Origin: Aeromonas veronii | GTDB taxonomy: Bacteria; Pseudomonadota; Gammaproteobacteria; Enterobacterales; Aeromonadaceae | NCBI GenBank assembly: GCA_041319085.1 | Contig: CP101033.1 | Span: 2,258,501 to 2,322,500 of the forward strand | Direction of reading: 5' to 3' | DNA: 64,000 nt | Part shown: in pieces, positions 49,336-58,989 of the stretch | Numbering within the stretch: the stretch's first letter is position 1 | How the letters are laid out: each line of letters starts with the position of its first letter | Made by a program: the position numbers and the translations under genes | Notes under the pieces: model-generated | The model's input: the letters and a program-made list of their open reading frames with translations, nothing else | What the model was told of the DNA's origin: nothing | The model's database searches: none

Positions 49336-51876
49336 TTAGCGGTTGAGGGGCTCGATGCTCTCGTGATGAAGCACGGCACCAAACCGCTGAACTAAAAACT
49401 GCACGTTGGGATCCTGCTCCAGATCCCGGGTCACCTGCTCGCGCACCCCGAGATAAAGGCGATGTTCGATCTCGAGGGGGGTCTCTTGGTCAGGCACCAC
49501 ACCAAGCGTCACCTCGACCTGCACCGGTTGCCCCAGCGCTGGCCCGATGATCTCGGTCAGATCGGCGCGCGCCTTGTCGCTCACCAGATGGCGCTGCTCG
49601 GGCTTGAGGGTTAGCAGTACCTTGTCCCCTTCCCGCGTCATCACCGAGTTGATGGCGAGCTGGCGCAGCCGCCCTCCCACCTGAGTGTGAGCGATCAACT
49701 CGGCCCAAGGGTCGCCGCAACCATTGAGCAGCGAGGAGGGGATAAGGCGAGTCGCCTCTCCCTCTTGCGGCTCGCTGTCGCTTTCGAGCTCATCCCAGTC
49801 GATGGTCTCCATCACCGGCTGAGGGGATTCGCTCTGCGTCACAGGGGCAGCAGCCACTGCCGTGGTGGCAACGGGCGGCTGGGTCGCTGGGGCGGGCGTC
49901 ACCGCAGGCGCCCCAGCACTGCGCTCACCGGGTCGATAGCTCGGCTGCCCGTCGAGATCCCAGGGGGGCAGATCGGTTGGCTGGGCCGGAGCCGTGACGG
50001 GGGCGTGGCTCATCACCGGAGTCTGCTCGGCAAAGCCCTGATTGAGGTACTCTTCGTATTCCCCGTTGTCACCCTGCGGCTCGTAACCGTCGCCATAGAG
50101 ATCCACCGGCGGCAGATCATCATAGTGACCCATCGCCGCCATCCCCTGCTCGGCCGGTTGGCTGACCGGTACTGGCTGTTGCGCGATGGCCGGTGCAGCA
50201 GCGGGCGCAACAGGACGAGCTGGCGCAACCGGCACTGCGCGCGGCGCGGGCGCCGCCGGGGCATCCTGACCACGCTGGCGGCTGCGCAGCATATTTCGCT
50301 TGCCAAGCAGGCTCTGCATGCTCGATACCGCAGACACAGCTTCAGGTGCGGCAACCGGCTCGGTTGTCGGTTCGAGCGCGGGTTCGAAAGGGGCGGTCAG
50401 CGGCTCGCTACGGGAATAGTCCATATCGACTGCGGAAGGCACTCGATCATCAGCATCAACGGGCTGTGCGGCTGAGTGCGCTGGCACATCGGACTGCGCA
50501 TGGGGCAACGCGGGCTCGGGTTGATACCCCATGCCCGCAGCCTCGCGCAGCAACTCATCCTGCTGGCTGAACAGCTCGGCGGCTTGCGCCTCCTCCTCGC
50601 TGTCGGCGGGGTTGCCGATATCATCCGCCATCGCAGGCATGGAGATATCAACCGCGGGCACGGCGCCGCTGATCGGTGCCAGTGCGGCCGATTCAGCGGC
50701 CGGGCGCTTTCCCGGCAAGGAGGCTACCGGAGTGGCATTGCTCGTCATTGACGGGGGCAACGCGGTGAGGCTGGCCGGATGCAGGGCATCGCGCCTTGGC
50801 GAGAAGGCGAGCATCCGCAGGCAGGTCATCTCCAGCGCGGTGCGGCCATCGGGGGCCCAGGGCAGATCTTTACGGCCACCCAGCACGATCTGGTAGCAGA
50901 GCTGCACCTCTTCCGGGCTCATCGCCTTGGCCAGTTGCAGCAGGGAATCAGCATCCGCCCCCTGCTCCTGCACGCTGGCAGGCAGCAGCTGCGCCATGGC
51001 GATGCGATGGAGCAAGCCTTCTAGCTCGGCGTGGAGCTGATCAAAATCGGGGCCCAGGGTAGCGATCTCGGTGATCTTGGCCATGGTAGCGGGGGCATCT
51101 TGCCGCAAAATGGCTTCCAGCAGTTGGTGCAGATGGCGGTGATCGAGCGTCCCCAGCATCGCCAGCACGCTCTCGAGGCGCACGCTGCCGTTGCCGTGGG
51201 CCAGCGCCTGATCGGTGAGGCTCAGGGCATCGCGCATACTGCCGTCGGCGGCTTTGGCCAGTGCCAGCAGGGCGCGCGGCTCAAACGGCTGCCCCTCCTG
51301 ATCCAGCACCCATTCGAGCTGCTTGGCAATCTGGGTCTGATCCAGACTCTTCAGATGAAACTGCAGACAGCGCGAGAGGATGGTAATGGGGAGCTTCTGC
51401 GGATCCGTGGTGGCCAGCAGAAACTTCACATAGGGAGGCGGCTCTTCCAGGGTTTTCAGCAACGCGTTGAAGCTGTGGCGCGACAACATGTGCACTTCAT
51501 CGATGAGGTAGACCTTGAAGCGGCCACGGGCCGGGCGGTACTGCACGTTGTCGAGCAGCTCGCGGGTATCTTCCACCTTGGTGCGGGACGCCGCGTCAAT
51601 CTCCAGCAGGTCGACAAAGTTGCCCTGATCGATCTCGCGGCAGGTATCGCATACACCACACGGGTGGCTGCTGATCCCCTGCTCGCAGTTGAGGCTCTTG
51701 GCCAGAATACGGGCGATGGTGGTCTTGCCGACCCCGCGGGTACCGCTCAGCAGATAAGCGTGATGCAGCCGTCCCTGATCCAGGGCGTTGGTCAAGGCGG
51801 TCAGCACATGTTGCTGGCCTACCACTTGTTCAAACGTATGGGGGCGCCATTTGCGCGCCAGAACCTGATAGCTCAT
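49336..51876 (-). CDS. dnaX: DNA polymerase III subunit tau (DnaX)
   Basis: DnaX of 846 aa, much longer than E. coli tau (643). It loads the sliding clamp. The AAA+ domain has Walker A SGTRGVGKTT, a zinc module CGVCDTCREI, Walker B VYLIDEVHML and the SRC motif LSRCLQFHLKSLD. Between about residues 365 and 690 lies a linker rich in Ala, Pro, Gln and Glu, clearly expanded. The C-terminal polymerase-binding domain ends LVQRFGAVLHHESIEPLNR. The start is ATG 51876 (MSYQVLARKWRP). The A-rich slippery heptamer that makes gamma in E. coli is not seen. Confidence 0.96.
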   Translation of the reverse strand: MSYQVLARKWRPHTFEQVVGQQHVLTALTNALDQGRLHHAYLLSGTRGVGKTTIARILAKSLNCEQGISSHPCGVCDTCREIDQGNFVDLLEIDAASRTKVEDTRELLDNVQYRPARGRFKVYLIDEVHMLSRHSFNALLKTLEEPPPYVKFLLATTDPQKLPITILSRCLQFHLKSLDQTQIAKQLEWVLDQEGQPFEPRALLALAKAADGSMRDALSLTDQALAHGNGSVRLESVLAMLGTLDHRHLHQLLEAILRQDAPATMAKITEIATLGPDFDQLHAELEGLLHRIAMAQLLPASVQEQGADADSLLQLAKAMSPEEVQLCYQIVLGGRKDLPWAPDGRTALEMTCLRMLAFSPRRDALHPASLTALPPSMTSNATPVASLPGKRPAAESAALAPISGAVPAVDISMPAMADDIGNPADSEEEAQAAELFSQQDELLREAAGMGYQPEPALPHAQSDVPAHSAAQPVDADDRVPSAVDMDYSRSEPLTAPFEPALEPTTEPVAAPEAVSAVSSMQSLLGKRNMLRSRQRGQDAPAAPAPRAVPVAPARPVAPAAAPAIAQQPVPVSQPAEQGMAAMGHYDDLPPVDLYGDGYEPQGDNGEYEEYLNQGFAEQTPVMSHAPVTAPAQPTDLPPWDLDGQPSYRPGERSAGAPAVTPAPATQPPVATTAVAAAPVTQSESPQPVMETIDWDELESDSEPQEGEATRLIPSSLLNGCGDPWAELIAHTQVGGRLRQLAINSVMTREGDKVLLTLKPEQRHLVSDKARADLTEIIGPALGQPVQVEVTLGVVPDQETPLEIEHRLYLGVREQVTRDLEQDPNVQFLVQRFGAVLHHESIEPLNR

Positions 51877-52048
51877 AAATCCATCATGCAGGGAAGACAG
51901 GGCATTGAGGCCGGATGCTAACACAAATGGCGGGCGGGCTGTATCGGCTATCGGTCAGAGCAGGAGGGATCGCTTGATTTTCAAACCGATGCCCGCACGG
52001 GCACCGGTTCAACGCAGGCCCGATGCAGAGGATCGGGCCGAAGAGGCA

Positions 52049-52594
52049 TTACTCGCCGGCCAATTCGACCAGTGAGAGCACCTTGATGCCAGCGGCAGTC
52101 AGGCGGGCATCGCCACCCAGAGACGGCAGGGAGATGATGAAGGCCGCATCGGCAACGATGCCACCGGCGCGGCGGATCAGTTTGACGGTCGCATCGACGG
52201 TACCGCCGGTCGCCAGCAGATCGTCCACGACCAGCACCTTGTCACCGGGCACGATGGCATCGGTGTGCAGTTGCAGAGTATCGGTGCCGTACTCGAGGGC
52301 ATAGGACTCCTCGATCACTTCGCGCGGCAGCTTGCCCGGCTTGCGTACCGGCACGAAGCCCAGCCCCATGGCAAAGGCGACCGGTGCACCGAAAATGAAG
52401 CCACGGGCTTCGGTACCAACAATCTTGGTGATCCCTTGATCACGATAATGATTGGCCAGCAAATCGATGGTGGCCTTGAAGGCCTCGGCGTTCTCGATCA
52501 GGCTGGTGATGTCACGAAACAGAATGCCCGGCTTCGGATAGTCGGGAATGGTCTTGATGCTTGCTTCGATAAATTTCAGGGTTTCCGGATTCAT
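52049..52594 (-). CDS. apt: Adenine phosphoribosyltransferase
   Basis: Apt of 181 aa (E. coli 183) salvages adenine to AMP with PRPP. The PRPP loop is [18 protein letters not shown], and [21 protein letters not shown] lies upstream. Gene order ybaN-apt-dnaX-ybaB is as in E. coli. A GC hairpin (GGCCCGAT with ATCGGGCC, 52017-52039) follows the stop, without a T run. It lies 172 bases from the dnaX start. Confidence 0.97.
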   Translation of the reverse strand: MNPETLKFIEASIKTIPDYPKPGILFRDITSLIENAEAFKATIDLLANHYRDQGITKIVGTEARGFIFGAPVAFAMGLGFVPVRKPGKLPREVIEESYALEYGTDTLQLHTDAIVPGDKVLVVDDLLATGGTVDATVKLIRRAGGIVADAAFIISLPSLGGDARLTAAGIKVLSLVELAGE

Positions 52595-52660
52595 GTGTTA
52601 ACCGCTTATTTTTTTGACCCAGGGGTGGCCATTTTTTCTCAATTCCCTTCTGCGGGAAAT

Positions 52661-52690
52661 AAAAAAGCCTGTCACGCAAAAATGACAGGC
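52661..52690 (-). terminator. Terminator after ybaN
   Basis: The stem GCCTGTCA/TGACAGGC is followed on the minus strand by TTTTTTATTT. It separates ybaN from apt, so apt must have its own promoter here or depend on readthrough. Confidence 0.75.
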
Positions 52691-52728
52691 CGACTCCATA
52701 GCATTATTGCTGCAATAGCTTAGGGACT

Positions 52729-53106
52729 TCACTTCACCATTGCAACTGGCTCCAGCACCGGCAGGCGCATTAACCAGGTGAGCAGGATCACCATTATGAC
52801 AACCAGCAGCCCCTTGACCCACAGCAGTGGCACCACCGCAAGCGACACCGAGAAAGTGAGCAAAATGAAGAGAATGGCGCGCCGTCTGGCCTGACGACGA
52901 ATGCCACGATACTGCTGCCAATCGACGATGGGTGGACCGAACCAGGGATGGGTCAGCAACCAGCGATGAAAACGCGGCGACGAGCGGGCAAACAGGGCGG
53001 CGGCCAGCAACATGAAGGGGGTAGTTGGCAGCAACGGCAACACAATGCCCACGATACCGGTGGCAAATGCCAGCCACCCGAGCGCCATCAGACACCAACG
53101 CTTCAT
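52729..53106 (-). CDS. YbaN-family inner membrane protein (DUF454)
   Basis: A 125-aa membrane protein, the same length as E. coli YbaN. The N-terminal helix has LGWLAFATGIVGIVLPLLPTTPFMLLAAALFARSS... with the family's P-LLPTTPF motif, then FHRWLLTHPWFGPPI and two more helices. Function unknown. It sits upstream of apt as in E. coli. Confidence 0.9.
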   Translation of the reverse strand: MKRWCLMALGWLAFATGIVGIVLPLLPTTPFMLLAAALFARSSPRFHRWLLTHPWFGPPIVDWQQYRGIRRQARRRAILFILLTFSVSLAVVPLLWVKGLLVVIMVILLTWLMRLPVLEPVAMVK

Positions 53107-53229
53107 TCCTTCTCCTTGTGTGATTTATCTCCCTCTAGCCTAACAGAGTTTGAGCGGGTGCTGACAGCGGGGCGCAACCCCACTACAATCTGCGCTCTTT
53201 TTTCTCCCCACTCTCGTCGGAAAGCCGTT

Positions 53230-54174
53230 ATGCGCGTTATGTTGGCCCCCATGCAGGGGGTACTGGATCACCTGATGCGGGAGGTTCTCACCTCCGTCAA
53301 TGATTACGATCTCTGCGTGAGCGAGTTTATCCGGGTCGTCGATCAGCTGCTGCCCGCCAAGGTGTTCTACCGCCTCTGCCCTGAACTGCTGCAAGATGGC
53401 AAGACCCGTGCCGGCACTCCGGTGCGGGTGCAACTGCTGGGGCAACACCCCGAGTGGCTGGCCGAGAACGCCATGCGCGCCATTGAACTGGGCTCCCCCG
53501 GGGTCGATCTCAACTTCGGCTGCCCCGCCCCCACGGTCAACAAGAGCAAGGGCGGCGCAGTGCTGCTCAAAGAGCCCGAGACCATCTACCGCATCGTCAA
53601 GGCGGTGCGCGAGGCTGTGCCCGCCCATCTGCCGGTGAGCGCCAAAATTCGCCTCGGTTACGATGACAAGGATCTCTATCTGGAGAACGCTCAGGCGGTC
53701 TTTCAGGGGGGCGCCAACGAGCTGGCCGTTCATGCCCGCACCAAACGAGAAGGGTACAAGGCCCCCGCCCACTGGGAGTACGTGGACGCCATTCGCCGCG
53801 CCCTGCCTATCCCGGTCACCGCCAACGGCGAGATCTGGGATCATCAGGATGCACTGACCTGTGCCAGCGTCTCCGGCTGCGACTCCCTGATGGTGGGGCG
53901 CGGCGCCATTTCCCTGCCCAATCTGGCCAACGTGATGAAAACCGGCTGTGCCCATATGAGCTGGGCCGAGGTGCTGCAGTTGATGGTGAGCTACACCGAG
54001 CAGGACTTGGCCAGCGAAAAGGCCGACTACTACCCCAGCCGCATCAAGCAGTGGTTCAGCTATCTCAAGCGGGAATATTCGGAAGCAGACCTGCTGTTTC
54101 AGGAGATCCGGGTACTCAAAGAGACAGATCCCATACGCGATGCCCTGCTGCAAGCGGCCAAAAACCACAGCTAA
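53230..54174 (+). CDS. dusC: tRNA-dihydrouridine(16) synthase
   Basis: DusC of 314 aa (E. coli 315) reduces U16 in tRNA with FMN and NADPH. The start MRVMLAPMQGVLDHLMR is the usual FMN-binding N-terminus. LNFGCPAPTVNKSKGGAVLL contains the catalytic cysteine. AVHARTKREGYKAPAHWEY and GEIWDHQDA...GCDSLMVGRGA complete the barrel. ATG 53230 is used; the frame opens earlier inside the divergent ybaN region without homology. Confidence 0.95.
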   Translation: MRVMLAPMQGVLDHLMREVLTSVNDYDLCVSEFIRVVDQLLPAKVFYRLCPELLQDGKTRAGTPVRVQLLGQHPEWLAENAMRAIELGSPGVDLNFGCPAPTVNKSKGGAVLLKEPETIYRIVKAVREAVPAHLPVSAKIRLGYDDKDLYLENAQAVFQGGANELAVHARTKREGYKAPAHWEYVDAIRRALPIPVTANGEIWDHQDALTCASVSGCDSLMVGRGAISLPNLANVMKTGCAHMSWAEVLQLMVSYTEQDLASEKADYYPSRIKQWFSYLKREYSEADLLFQEIRVLKETDPIRDALLQAAKNHS

Positions 54175-54268
54175 CCACCTTTAACTTGACGCATATCATC
54201 TTGATAAACTTATCGGTTGCTTATACTGCCCGCCTGTCGTCTGTCCTGTGGGGGATAATGTGTGTGAA

Positions 54269-54637
54269 ATGACGCAAGCACAGTTGACTGTCTGGCGTAA
54301 TCGCCTGCTGTCCGACTGGGCTCAAGTACAAGAAACGCTGATCGAACAGCTCAAAGCCTGTCGCCGTGACGAGTGGGCCGAGCAGGCTGGCCACTGCGAG
54401 CAGGATCAACTGGTGGAACTGATCAGCCGGCTGGATCTGCCAAAGGTAGCGCCGAGTGTGGCCCGCCTCAAGCGGATCGACGCGGCACTTTGCCAGATGG
54501 ATCTTGGCCTCTACGGACTCTGCTCCGATTGTGAAGAGCCGCTCTCCATTGCGCAGCTGGAACAGGATCCGACCCTGCAACGCTGCCCGCGCTGCGAAAC
54601 CCGCTATCGCAAGGGATTCCACGCCCACGAACTGTGA
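54269..54637 (+). CDS. DksA/TraR-family zinc finger protein
   Basis: About 122 aa. An N-terminal helical hairpin is followed by the four-cysteine zinc site CSDCEEPLSIAQLEQ...CPRCETRYRK. It resembles small DksA-like proteins that bind RNA polymerase through the secondary channel, but it is shorter and more basic-acidic mixed than true DksA (151 aa). The tip Asp-x-x-Asp of the coiled coil is not obvious, so control of transcription is uncertain. The start could also be GTG 54248 (seven residues more). Confidence 0.8.
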   Translation: MTQAQLTVWRNRLLSDWAQVQETLIEQLKACRRDEWAEQAGHCEQDQLVELISRLDLPKVAPSVARLKRIDAALCQMDLGLYGLCSDCEEPLSIAQLEQDPTLQRCPRCETRYRKGFHAHEL

Positions 54638-54763
54638 GGGATGCGCCTCTGTGCATCCGCTCAACCCTCAGCACTGGTTACGCCATAGTGATCGCTATTA
54701 ACAGCAGCAGATCCGCGGACTGGATGCAGATCTGATCAACGCCATCTTCCTGCCGGCCGATGA

Positions 54764-55399
54764 TCACTGCGCGTCTGGCTGACTGGCAGGGGCGGCCTTG
54801 ATAAAGGCTTGCAACTGTTCGCAGTTGGCGACGATGCGGCGGATAGTGGGGTAATCGTCCAGCGTCATGTCGTAGCGGCGGGCGTTGTAGACCTGGGGCA
54901 CCAGCATGCAGTCGGCCAGGGTCACTTCGTTGCCAACACAGTAGACACCGGCGGTAGTCATCAACAGCTGTTCGAGGGCGGTGAAGGTCTCGTCAATCCA
55001 GTGGCGATACCAGCGGGCCTCCTGCTCCTCGTTGGCCCTGAAGTGCTCTTCCAGATAGCCCAGCACCCGCAGATTGTTGAGCGGGTGAATGTCGCAGGCG
55101 ATCATGTTGACGATCTGGCGCACCCGGGCCCGCGCGTCGGGGGAAGAGGGCATCAGGGAGTAGGCGGGATAGGTTTCGTCAAGGTACTCCATGATGGCAA
55201 CGGACTGACCGATCTGCAGATCGCCATCCACCAGAAACGGCACCAGCCCTTGCGGGTTGATCCGGCGATAGGCCTTCTCGCTCTGCTCGCCTTGCCGCAA
55301 ATTGATGGGATGCTGCTCATAGGCGAGCCCCTTGAGCTGCAACACGATCCGCACCCGAAAACTTGCCGACGAACGCCAATAGCCAAACAACTGCAACAT
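54764..55399 (-). CDS. maiA: Maleylacetoacetate isomerase
   Basis: MaiA of 211 aa, a zeta-class glutathione S-transferase that isomerises maleylacetoacetate in tyrosine breakdown. The N-terminal motif YWRSSASFRVRI holds the active Ser-Ser, and NPQGLVPFLVDG is the GSH-binding region. It is the last gene of the hppD-hmgA-fahA-maiA run, 139 bases after fahA. The start at 55399 gives the usual MLQLFGYW; ATG 55414 is a weaker alternative. Confidence 0.93.
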   Translation of the reverse strand: MLQLFGYWRSSASFRVRIVLQLKGLAYEQHPINLRQGEQSEKAYRRINPQGLVPFLVDGDLQIGQSVAIMEYLDETYPAYSLMPSSPDARARVRQIVNMIACDIHPLNNLRVLGYLEEHFRANEEQEARWYRHWIDETFTALEQLLMTTAGVYCVGNEVTLADCMLVPQVYNARRYDMTLDDYPTIRRIVANCEQLQAFIKAAPASQPDAQ

Positions 55400-55538
55400 A
55401 ATCTGTCCCTGCATCTTATCTGAGCCCGAAGCCCGGCAGGTGCTCGCCACCTGCCTCCTTGTGTATCCGGCACCGGTTGAGGGCTCGTCGTGATCCGGAC
55501 ATATCCCGAATAGGTTTGCCGCCAACCGGCGCTGGCCA

Positions 55539-56534
55539 TCAACCTCCCTGACCGCTCGCTGATACCACCTGTTGAGAGATGGTGCCAAACAGGTTTTGGC
55601 CAGAGCGATCCTCCATCGCGATCGACACTCTATCACCAAACTGCAAATAGGGGGTTGTAGCTTGATCACAATCAAGAATCTCCAGCATGCGGCGCTCGGC
55701 GATGCAGGATGAACCGGCGCTGCGATCGTAGTTGGAGACGGTGCCCGAGCCGATGATGCAACCGGCACCAAGGGGACGGGTCTTGGCGGCGTGGGCAATC
55801 AGTTCGAAGAAGCTGAAGGTCATATCCACCCCGGCATCCGGTGCACCAAACAGGGCGCCGTTCAGATGGGTGCGCAGGGGCAGCAGCACCTTGCCATCGC
55901 GCCAGTCATCGCCGAGCTCTTCCGGGGTGATGGCCACCGGCGAGAAGCCGCTGGACGGTTTGGACTGGAAGAAGCCAAAGCCCTTGGCAAGCTCCCCCGG
56001 GATCAGGTTGCGCAGGCTCACATCGTTGACCAGCATCAGCAATTTGACGTGGCTGGCGGCCCCCTGCGGGCTCACCCCCATCGGCACATCGTCGGTGATG
56101 ATGGCTACCTCCGACTCGAAATCAATCCCCCACTCTTCCGAACCCATGACAATCGGCCCGCGGGGAGCCAAAAAGCTGTCGGAGCCCCCCTGATACATCA
56201 GCGGATCGTGCCAGAAGCTCTCCGGCATCTCGGCGCCGCGCGCCTTGCGCACCAGCTCCACATGGTTGACGTAGGCGCTGCCATCGGCCCACTGATAGGC
56301 GCGCGGCAGCGGAGAGAGGCAAGACGCTTCGTCAAAGGGGAATACCTCGGCCGCGTGGCCCTCGTTAAGCTGCTGATAGACAGCCTCAAGCCTGGGGGCA
56401 ACCTCGGCCCACTCGTCGAGGGCGGCCTGCAGGGTCGGGGCAATCTCGCTCACCCGCACCGCCCGGGTCAGATCCCGGCTCACTACCACCAAAGCGCCAT
56501 CGCGCTTGCCATTGTTCAATGTTGCCAATTTCAT
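55539..56534 (-). CDS. fahA: Fumarylacetoacetase
   Basis: FahA of 331 aa hydrolyses fumarylacetoacetate to fumarate and acetoacetate, the last step of the pathway. The FAH-fold metal site is seen in GIDFESEVAIITDDVPMG (Glu-x-Glu and Asp), LVNDVSLRNL and GTVSNYD. It belongs to the shorter bacterial class. It lies 10 bases after hmgA, in the same operon. ATG 56534 (MKLATLNNGKRDG) is used over a longer frame. Confidence 0.92.
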   Translation of the reverse strand: MKLATLNNGKRDGALVVVSRDLTRAVRVSEIAPTLQAALDEWAEVAPRLEAVYQQLNEGHAAEVFPFDEASCLSPLPRAYQWADGSAYVNHVELVRKARGAEMPESFWHDPLMYQGGSDSFLAPRGPIVMGSEEWGIDFESEVAIITDDVPMGVSPQGAASHVKLLMLVNDVSLRNLIPGELAKGFGFFQSKPSSGFSPVAITPEELGDDWRDGKVLLPLRTHLNGALFGAPDAGVDMTFSFFELIAHAAKTRPLGAGCIIGSGTVSNYDRSAGSSCIAERRMLEILDCDQATTPYLQFGDRVSIAMEDRSGQNLFGTISQQVVSASGQGG

Positions 56535-56544
56535 AAGCGATTCC

Positions 56545-57696
56545 TTATTTGCCGGCAGCCGCGTCCGGGCGCTGCCAGCTGAAGACATACCGGGTGTTCT
56601 CGATCCCTTCGCACAGGCTGCTGACGTTCAGCGCATCGCGGGTATCGAGCATCACCGCCACCTCGTCGGTGAACTTCTTGGCATAGGCCTGCCCTGCCGC
56701 AAACGCCTTGGGATGGGGGCCGTGGGTGAATCCGGCGGGATGGAAGGTGACCATGCCCCGCTCGATATTGTCCCGGCTAAAGAAATCCCCGGCGTGGTAA
56801 AAGAGCACCTCATCGTAATCGTCATTGCTGTGATAGAAGGGCACCTTGAGGGCGCCGGGATCGCTCTCGATGGGGCGCGGCACGAAGGTACAAATCACGA
56901 AGCGGCTCGCCACAAAGGTCGAATGAGCCGACGGCGGCAGATGGTAGCGGTGGCTCATCAGCGGGCGGATATCCCGCCAGTTGAGGCGCACCACGCACAA
57001 GTCGCCGTGCCACCCTTGCGCATCCAGCGGGTTGAACGGCCAGGTGATGACCGACACCTGATCGTGGCGTTTCACCTGCAGCGACCAGGGATTCTCATCC
57101 TGCTGGGCCAAAAAGCGCTCGTTGATGGCGGGCACATCCAGCGCCGCCGGGTCGAAGATGGCGTGATTGCCCACCAGCCCCTTGTCCGGCAACTGGTAGC
57201 TGTCGTTGGTCGCCTCGATCATCAGGATGAACAGGGGCGCCGTCGGCTCGATACGCCACATGGTGCCACGGGGGATCACCACATAGTCGCCATCGCGCAG
57301 GGTCAGGTGGCCGTAGTCGCAGAAGAACTCGCCGCTCCCCTCGTGGATAAAGAGCAGCTCGTCGCCATCGGCATTGCGCACCAGAAACGGCATCGCCTCG
57401 GAGAGCCGCCAGATGCGATAGCGGCAGTGGGGGTTGCTGAGAATATCGGGAGCCACCCAGGGAGAGAGGGAACTCACCTCCTCCTGCAGGGCATTGAGGT
57501 CAAACAGCCGTGGCCGCAGCGGCCCTTCCCAACTGCGCCAGTCAGTGGGGGCATGCTTGTGGTGCATGTGGGTGGCGGGGCCGAAAAAGCCGCTGCGACC
57601 CAACTCGCGCTCATAGATGGCCTGTTCGGGCAGATCGGCATGGGCCTGCCGGGAGTGGGTCCCCTCCCTATGGGGGAAGTTAATCCAGTTACGCAT
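56545..57696 (-). CDS. hmgA: Homogentisate 1,2-dioxygenase
   Basis: HmgA of 383 aa opens the homogentisate ring with O2 to give maleylacetoacetate. This is the shorter cupin-type homologue known in Vibrio and Shewanella. Iron and substrate residues are in the cupin repeats, e.g. GDELLFIHEGSGEFFCDYG, VIPRGTMW, YHSNDDYDEVLFYHAGDF and HPAGFTHGPHP. The ATG at 57696 overlaps the hppD stop by 8 bases. Loss of it usually gives melanin-like pigment. Confidence 0.94.
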   Translation of the reverse strand: MRNWINFPHREGTHSRQAHADLPEQAIYERELGRSGFFGPATHMHHKHAPTDWRSWEGPLRPRLFDLNALQEEVSSLSPWVAPDILSNPHCRYRIWRLSEAMPFLVRNADGDELLFIHEGSGEFFCDYGHLTLRDGDYVVIPRGTMWRIEPTAPLFILMIEATNDSYQLPDKGLVGNHAIFDPAALDVPAINERFLAQQDENPWSLQVKRHDQVSVITWPFNPLDAQGWHGDLCVVRLNWRDIRPLMSHRYHLPPSAHSTFVASRFVICTFVPRPIESDPGALKVPFYHSNDDYDEVLFYHAGDFFSRDNIERGMVTFHPAGFTHGPHPKAFAAGQAYAKKFTDEVAVMLDTRDALNVSSLCEGIENTRYVFSWQRPDAAAGK

Positions 57697-58840
57697 CGCT
57701 CTCTCCCTCTTTGCGGGCACCCTTCTCATCCTCGCCGCCATCCAGCACGCCGCGGCGGATCTGGTCCAGCTCGATCGATTCAAACAGTGCCTTGAAATTG
57801 CCCTCACCAAACCCTTCGTTGCCCTTGCGCTGGATGATCTCGAAGAAGACCGGGCCAATCACGGTATCGGTGAAGATCTGCAACAGGATGCCATCCTTGG
57901 TGGGGGAGCCGTCGATGAGGATGCGCAGATCTTTGAGGGCAGCCAGATCCTCCTGATGCCCCTCGACCCGGCTGTTCACCTTCTCATAGTAGGTATCCGG
58001 GGTCGGCATAAAGCCGGTACCGCGGCTGCGCAGGGTGCGGATGGTCTGGTAGATATCGCTGGAGGCCATGGCGATGTGCTGGATCCCCTCCCCCTTGTAC
58101 TGGCGCAGATACTCCTCGATCTGGGACTTGTCATCCGCCGACTCGTTGATGGGGATGCGGATCTTGCCGCAGGGGGCGGTCATGGCGCGCGAATGCAGCC
58201 CGGTCAGCTTGCCCTCGATATCGAAGTAGCGAATTTCACGGAAGTTGCCGATCCGCTCGTAGAAGTTGGACCAGACATCCATATTGCCGCGATGGACGTT
58301 GTGGGTCAGGTGATCGATCTCCATAAGACCGGCATCTACCTCCGCCATCCGGGCCTGCCAGTCGGGGTAGAAGACAAAATCCACGTCATAGATGGAGCCC
58401 TTGTCGCCATAGCGGTCGACAAAGGAGAGGGTGCTCTCGCCAATACCGTAGATGGCGGGAATATTGAGCTCCATCGGGCCAATCTTGCCGACAAAGGGCT
58501 TGGCCCCTTTGGCGATGGCGAACTGCTGGGCCTTGCCCGCATCGCTCACCCGAAATGCCATGCCGCAAACGCTCGGCCCGTGCAGGCTGGCAAACTGCTC
58601 CGCCTGGGAGTGAGGCTCGGCATTGACCACAAAGTTGATATCCCCCTGCCGGTAGAGCCAGCACTGCTTGTGTTTGTGCTTGGCAACCTCGGCAAACCCC
58701 AGCGAGACAAATAGGCTCTTGAGAGCGGCAATCCCATTGGCATCGGGGGCCGTGTACTCGACAAACTCGAAACCGTCCGTTCCTAACGGATTAATGCCTA
58801 ACGGATTGATGGTGTGGGTGGCGGAAGAGGTGGCATTCAT
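57689..58840 (-). CDS. hppD: 4-Hydroxyphenylpyruvate dioxygenase
   Basis: HppD of 383 aa converts 4-hydroxyphenylpyruvate to homogentisate and starts the operon. Two vicinal-oxygen-chelate domains hold the iron ligands His in MEIDHLTHNV, His in GEGIQHIAMASSD and Glu in GPVFFEIIQRKG. The N-terminus contains a 15-base tandem repeat (NPLG-I-NPLG). The start is ATG 58840. TyrR-like boxes lie upstream, fitting control by aromatic amino acids. Confidence 0.96.
   Translation of the reverse strand: MNATSSATHTINPLGINPLGTDGFEFVEYTAPDANGIAALKSLFVSLGFAEVAKHKHKQCWLYRQGDINFVVNAEPHSQAEQFASLHGPSVCGMAFRVSDAGKAQQFAIAKGAKPFVGKIGPMELNIPAIYGIGESTLSFVDRYGDKGSIYDVDFVFYPDWQARMAEVDAGLMEIDHLTHNVHRGNMDVWSNFYERIGNFREIRYFDIEGKLTGLHSRAMTAPCGKIRIPINESADDKSQIEEYLRQYKGEGIQHIAMASSDIYQTIRTLRSRGTGFMPTPDTYYEKVNSRVEGHQEDLAALKDLRILIDGSPTKDGILLQIFTDTVIGPVFFEIIQRKGNEGFGEGNFKALFESIELDQIRRGVLDGGEDEKGARKEGESDA
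58782..58811. repeat. 15-base tandem repeat in hppD
   Basis: CCTAACGGATTAATG at 58782-58796 is followed at once by CCTAACGGATTGATG (one mismatch). The repeat is in frame and duplicates INPLG near residue 15, outside the catalytic domains. Confidence 0.85.
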
Positions 58841-58900
58841 CGGGCGCTCCTTGCTCTTGATTCGGTTAAAACGGATTGCAGCACCCAGTGGCGCAGCAAG

Positions 58901-58918
58901 TGTTAACAACTTGTTTCA
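58901..58918. promoter_or_regulatory. TyrR-like box, proximal to hppD
   Basis: TGTTAA-N6-GTTTCA matches 9 of 12 of the TyrR consensus TGTAAA-N6-TTTACA. It lies about 60 bases before the hppD ATG. Candidate only. Confidence 0.35.
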
Positions 58919-58989
58919 TTAGAGGCAGGGCGTAGCAGGAAGAAAAGAGGCGGAATGCAGATAGTTTTTCGCAGCTGGCAGCAAAAGGA

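Noticed and set aside
54638..54763. Possible gene remnant between the DksA-like gene and maiA
   Set aside because: A short frame (HWLRHSDRY, stop, then QQQIRGLDADLINAIFLPADD) looks protein-like but is too short and interrupted to assign.
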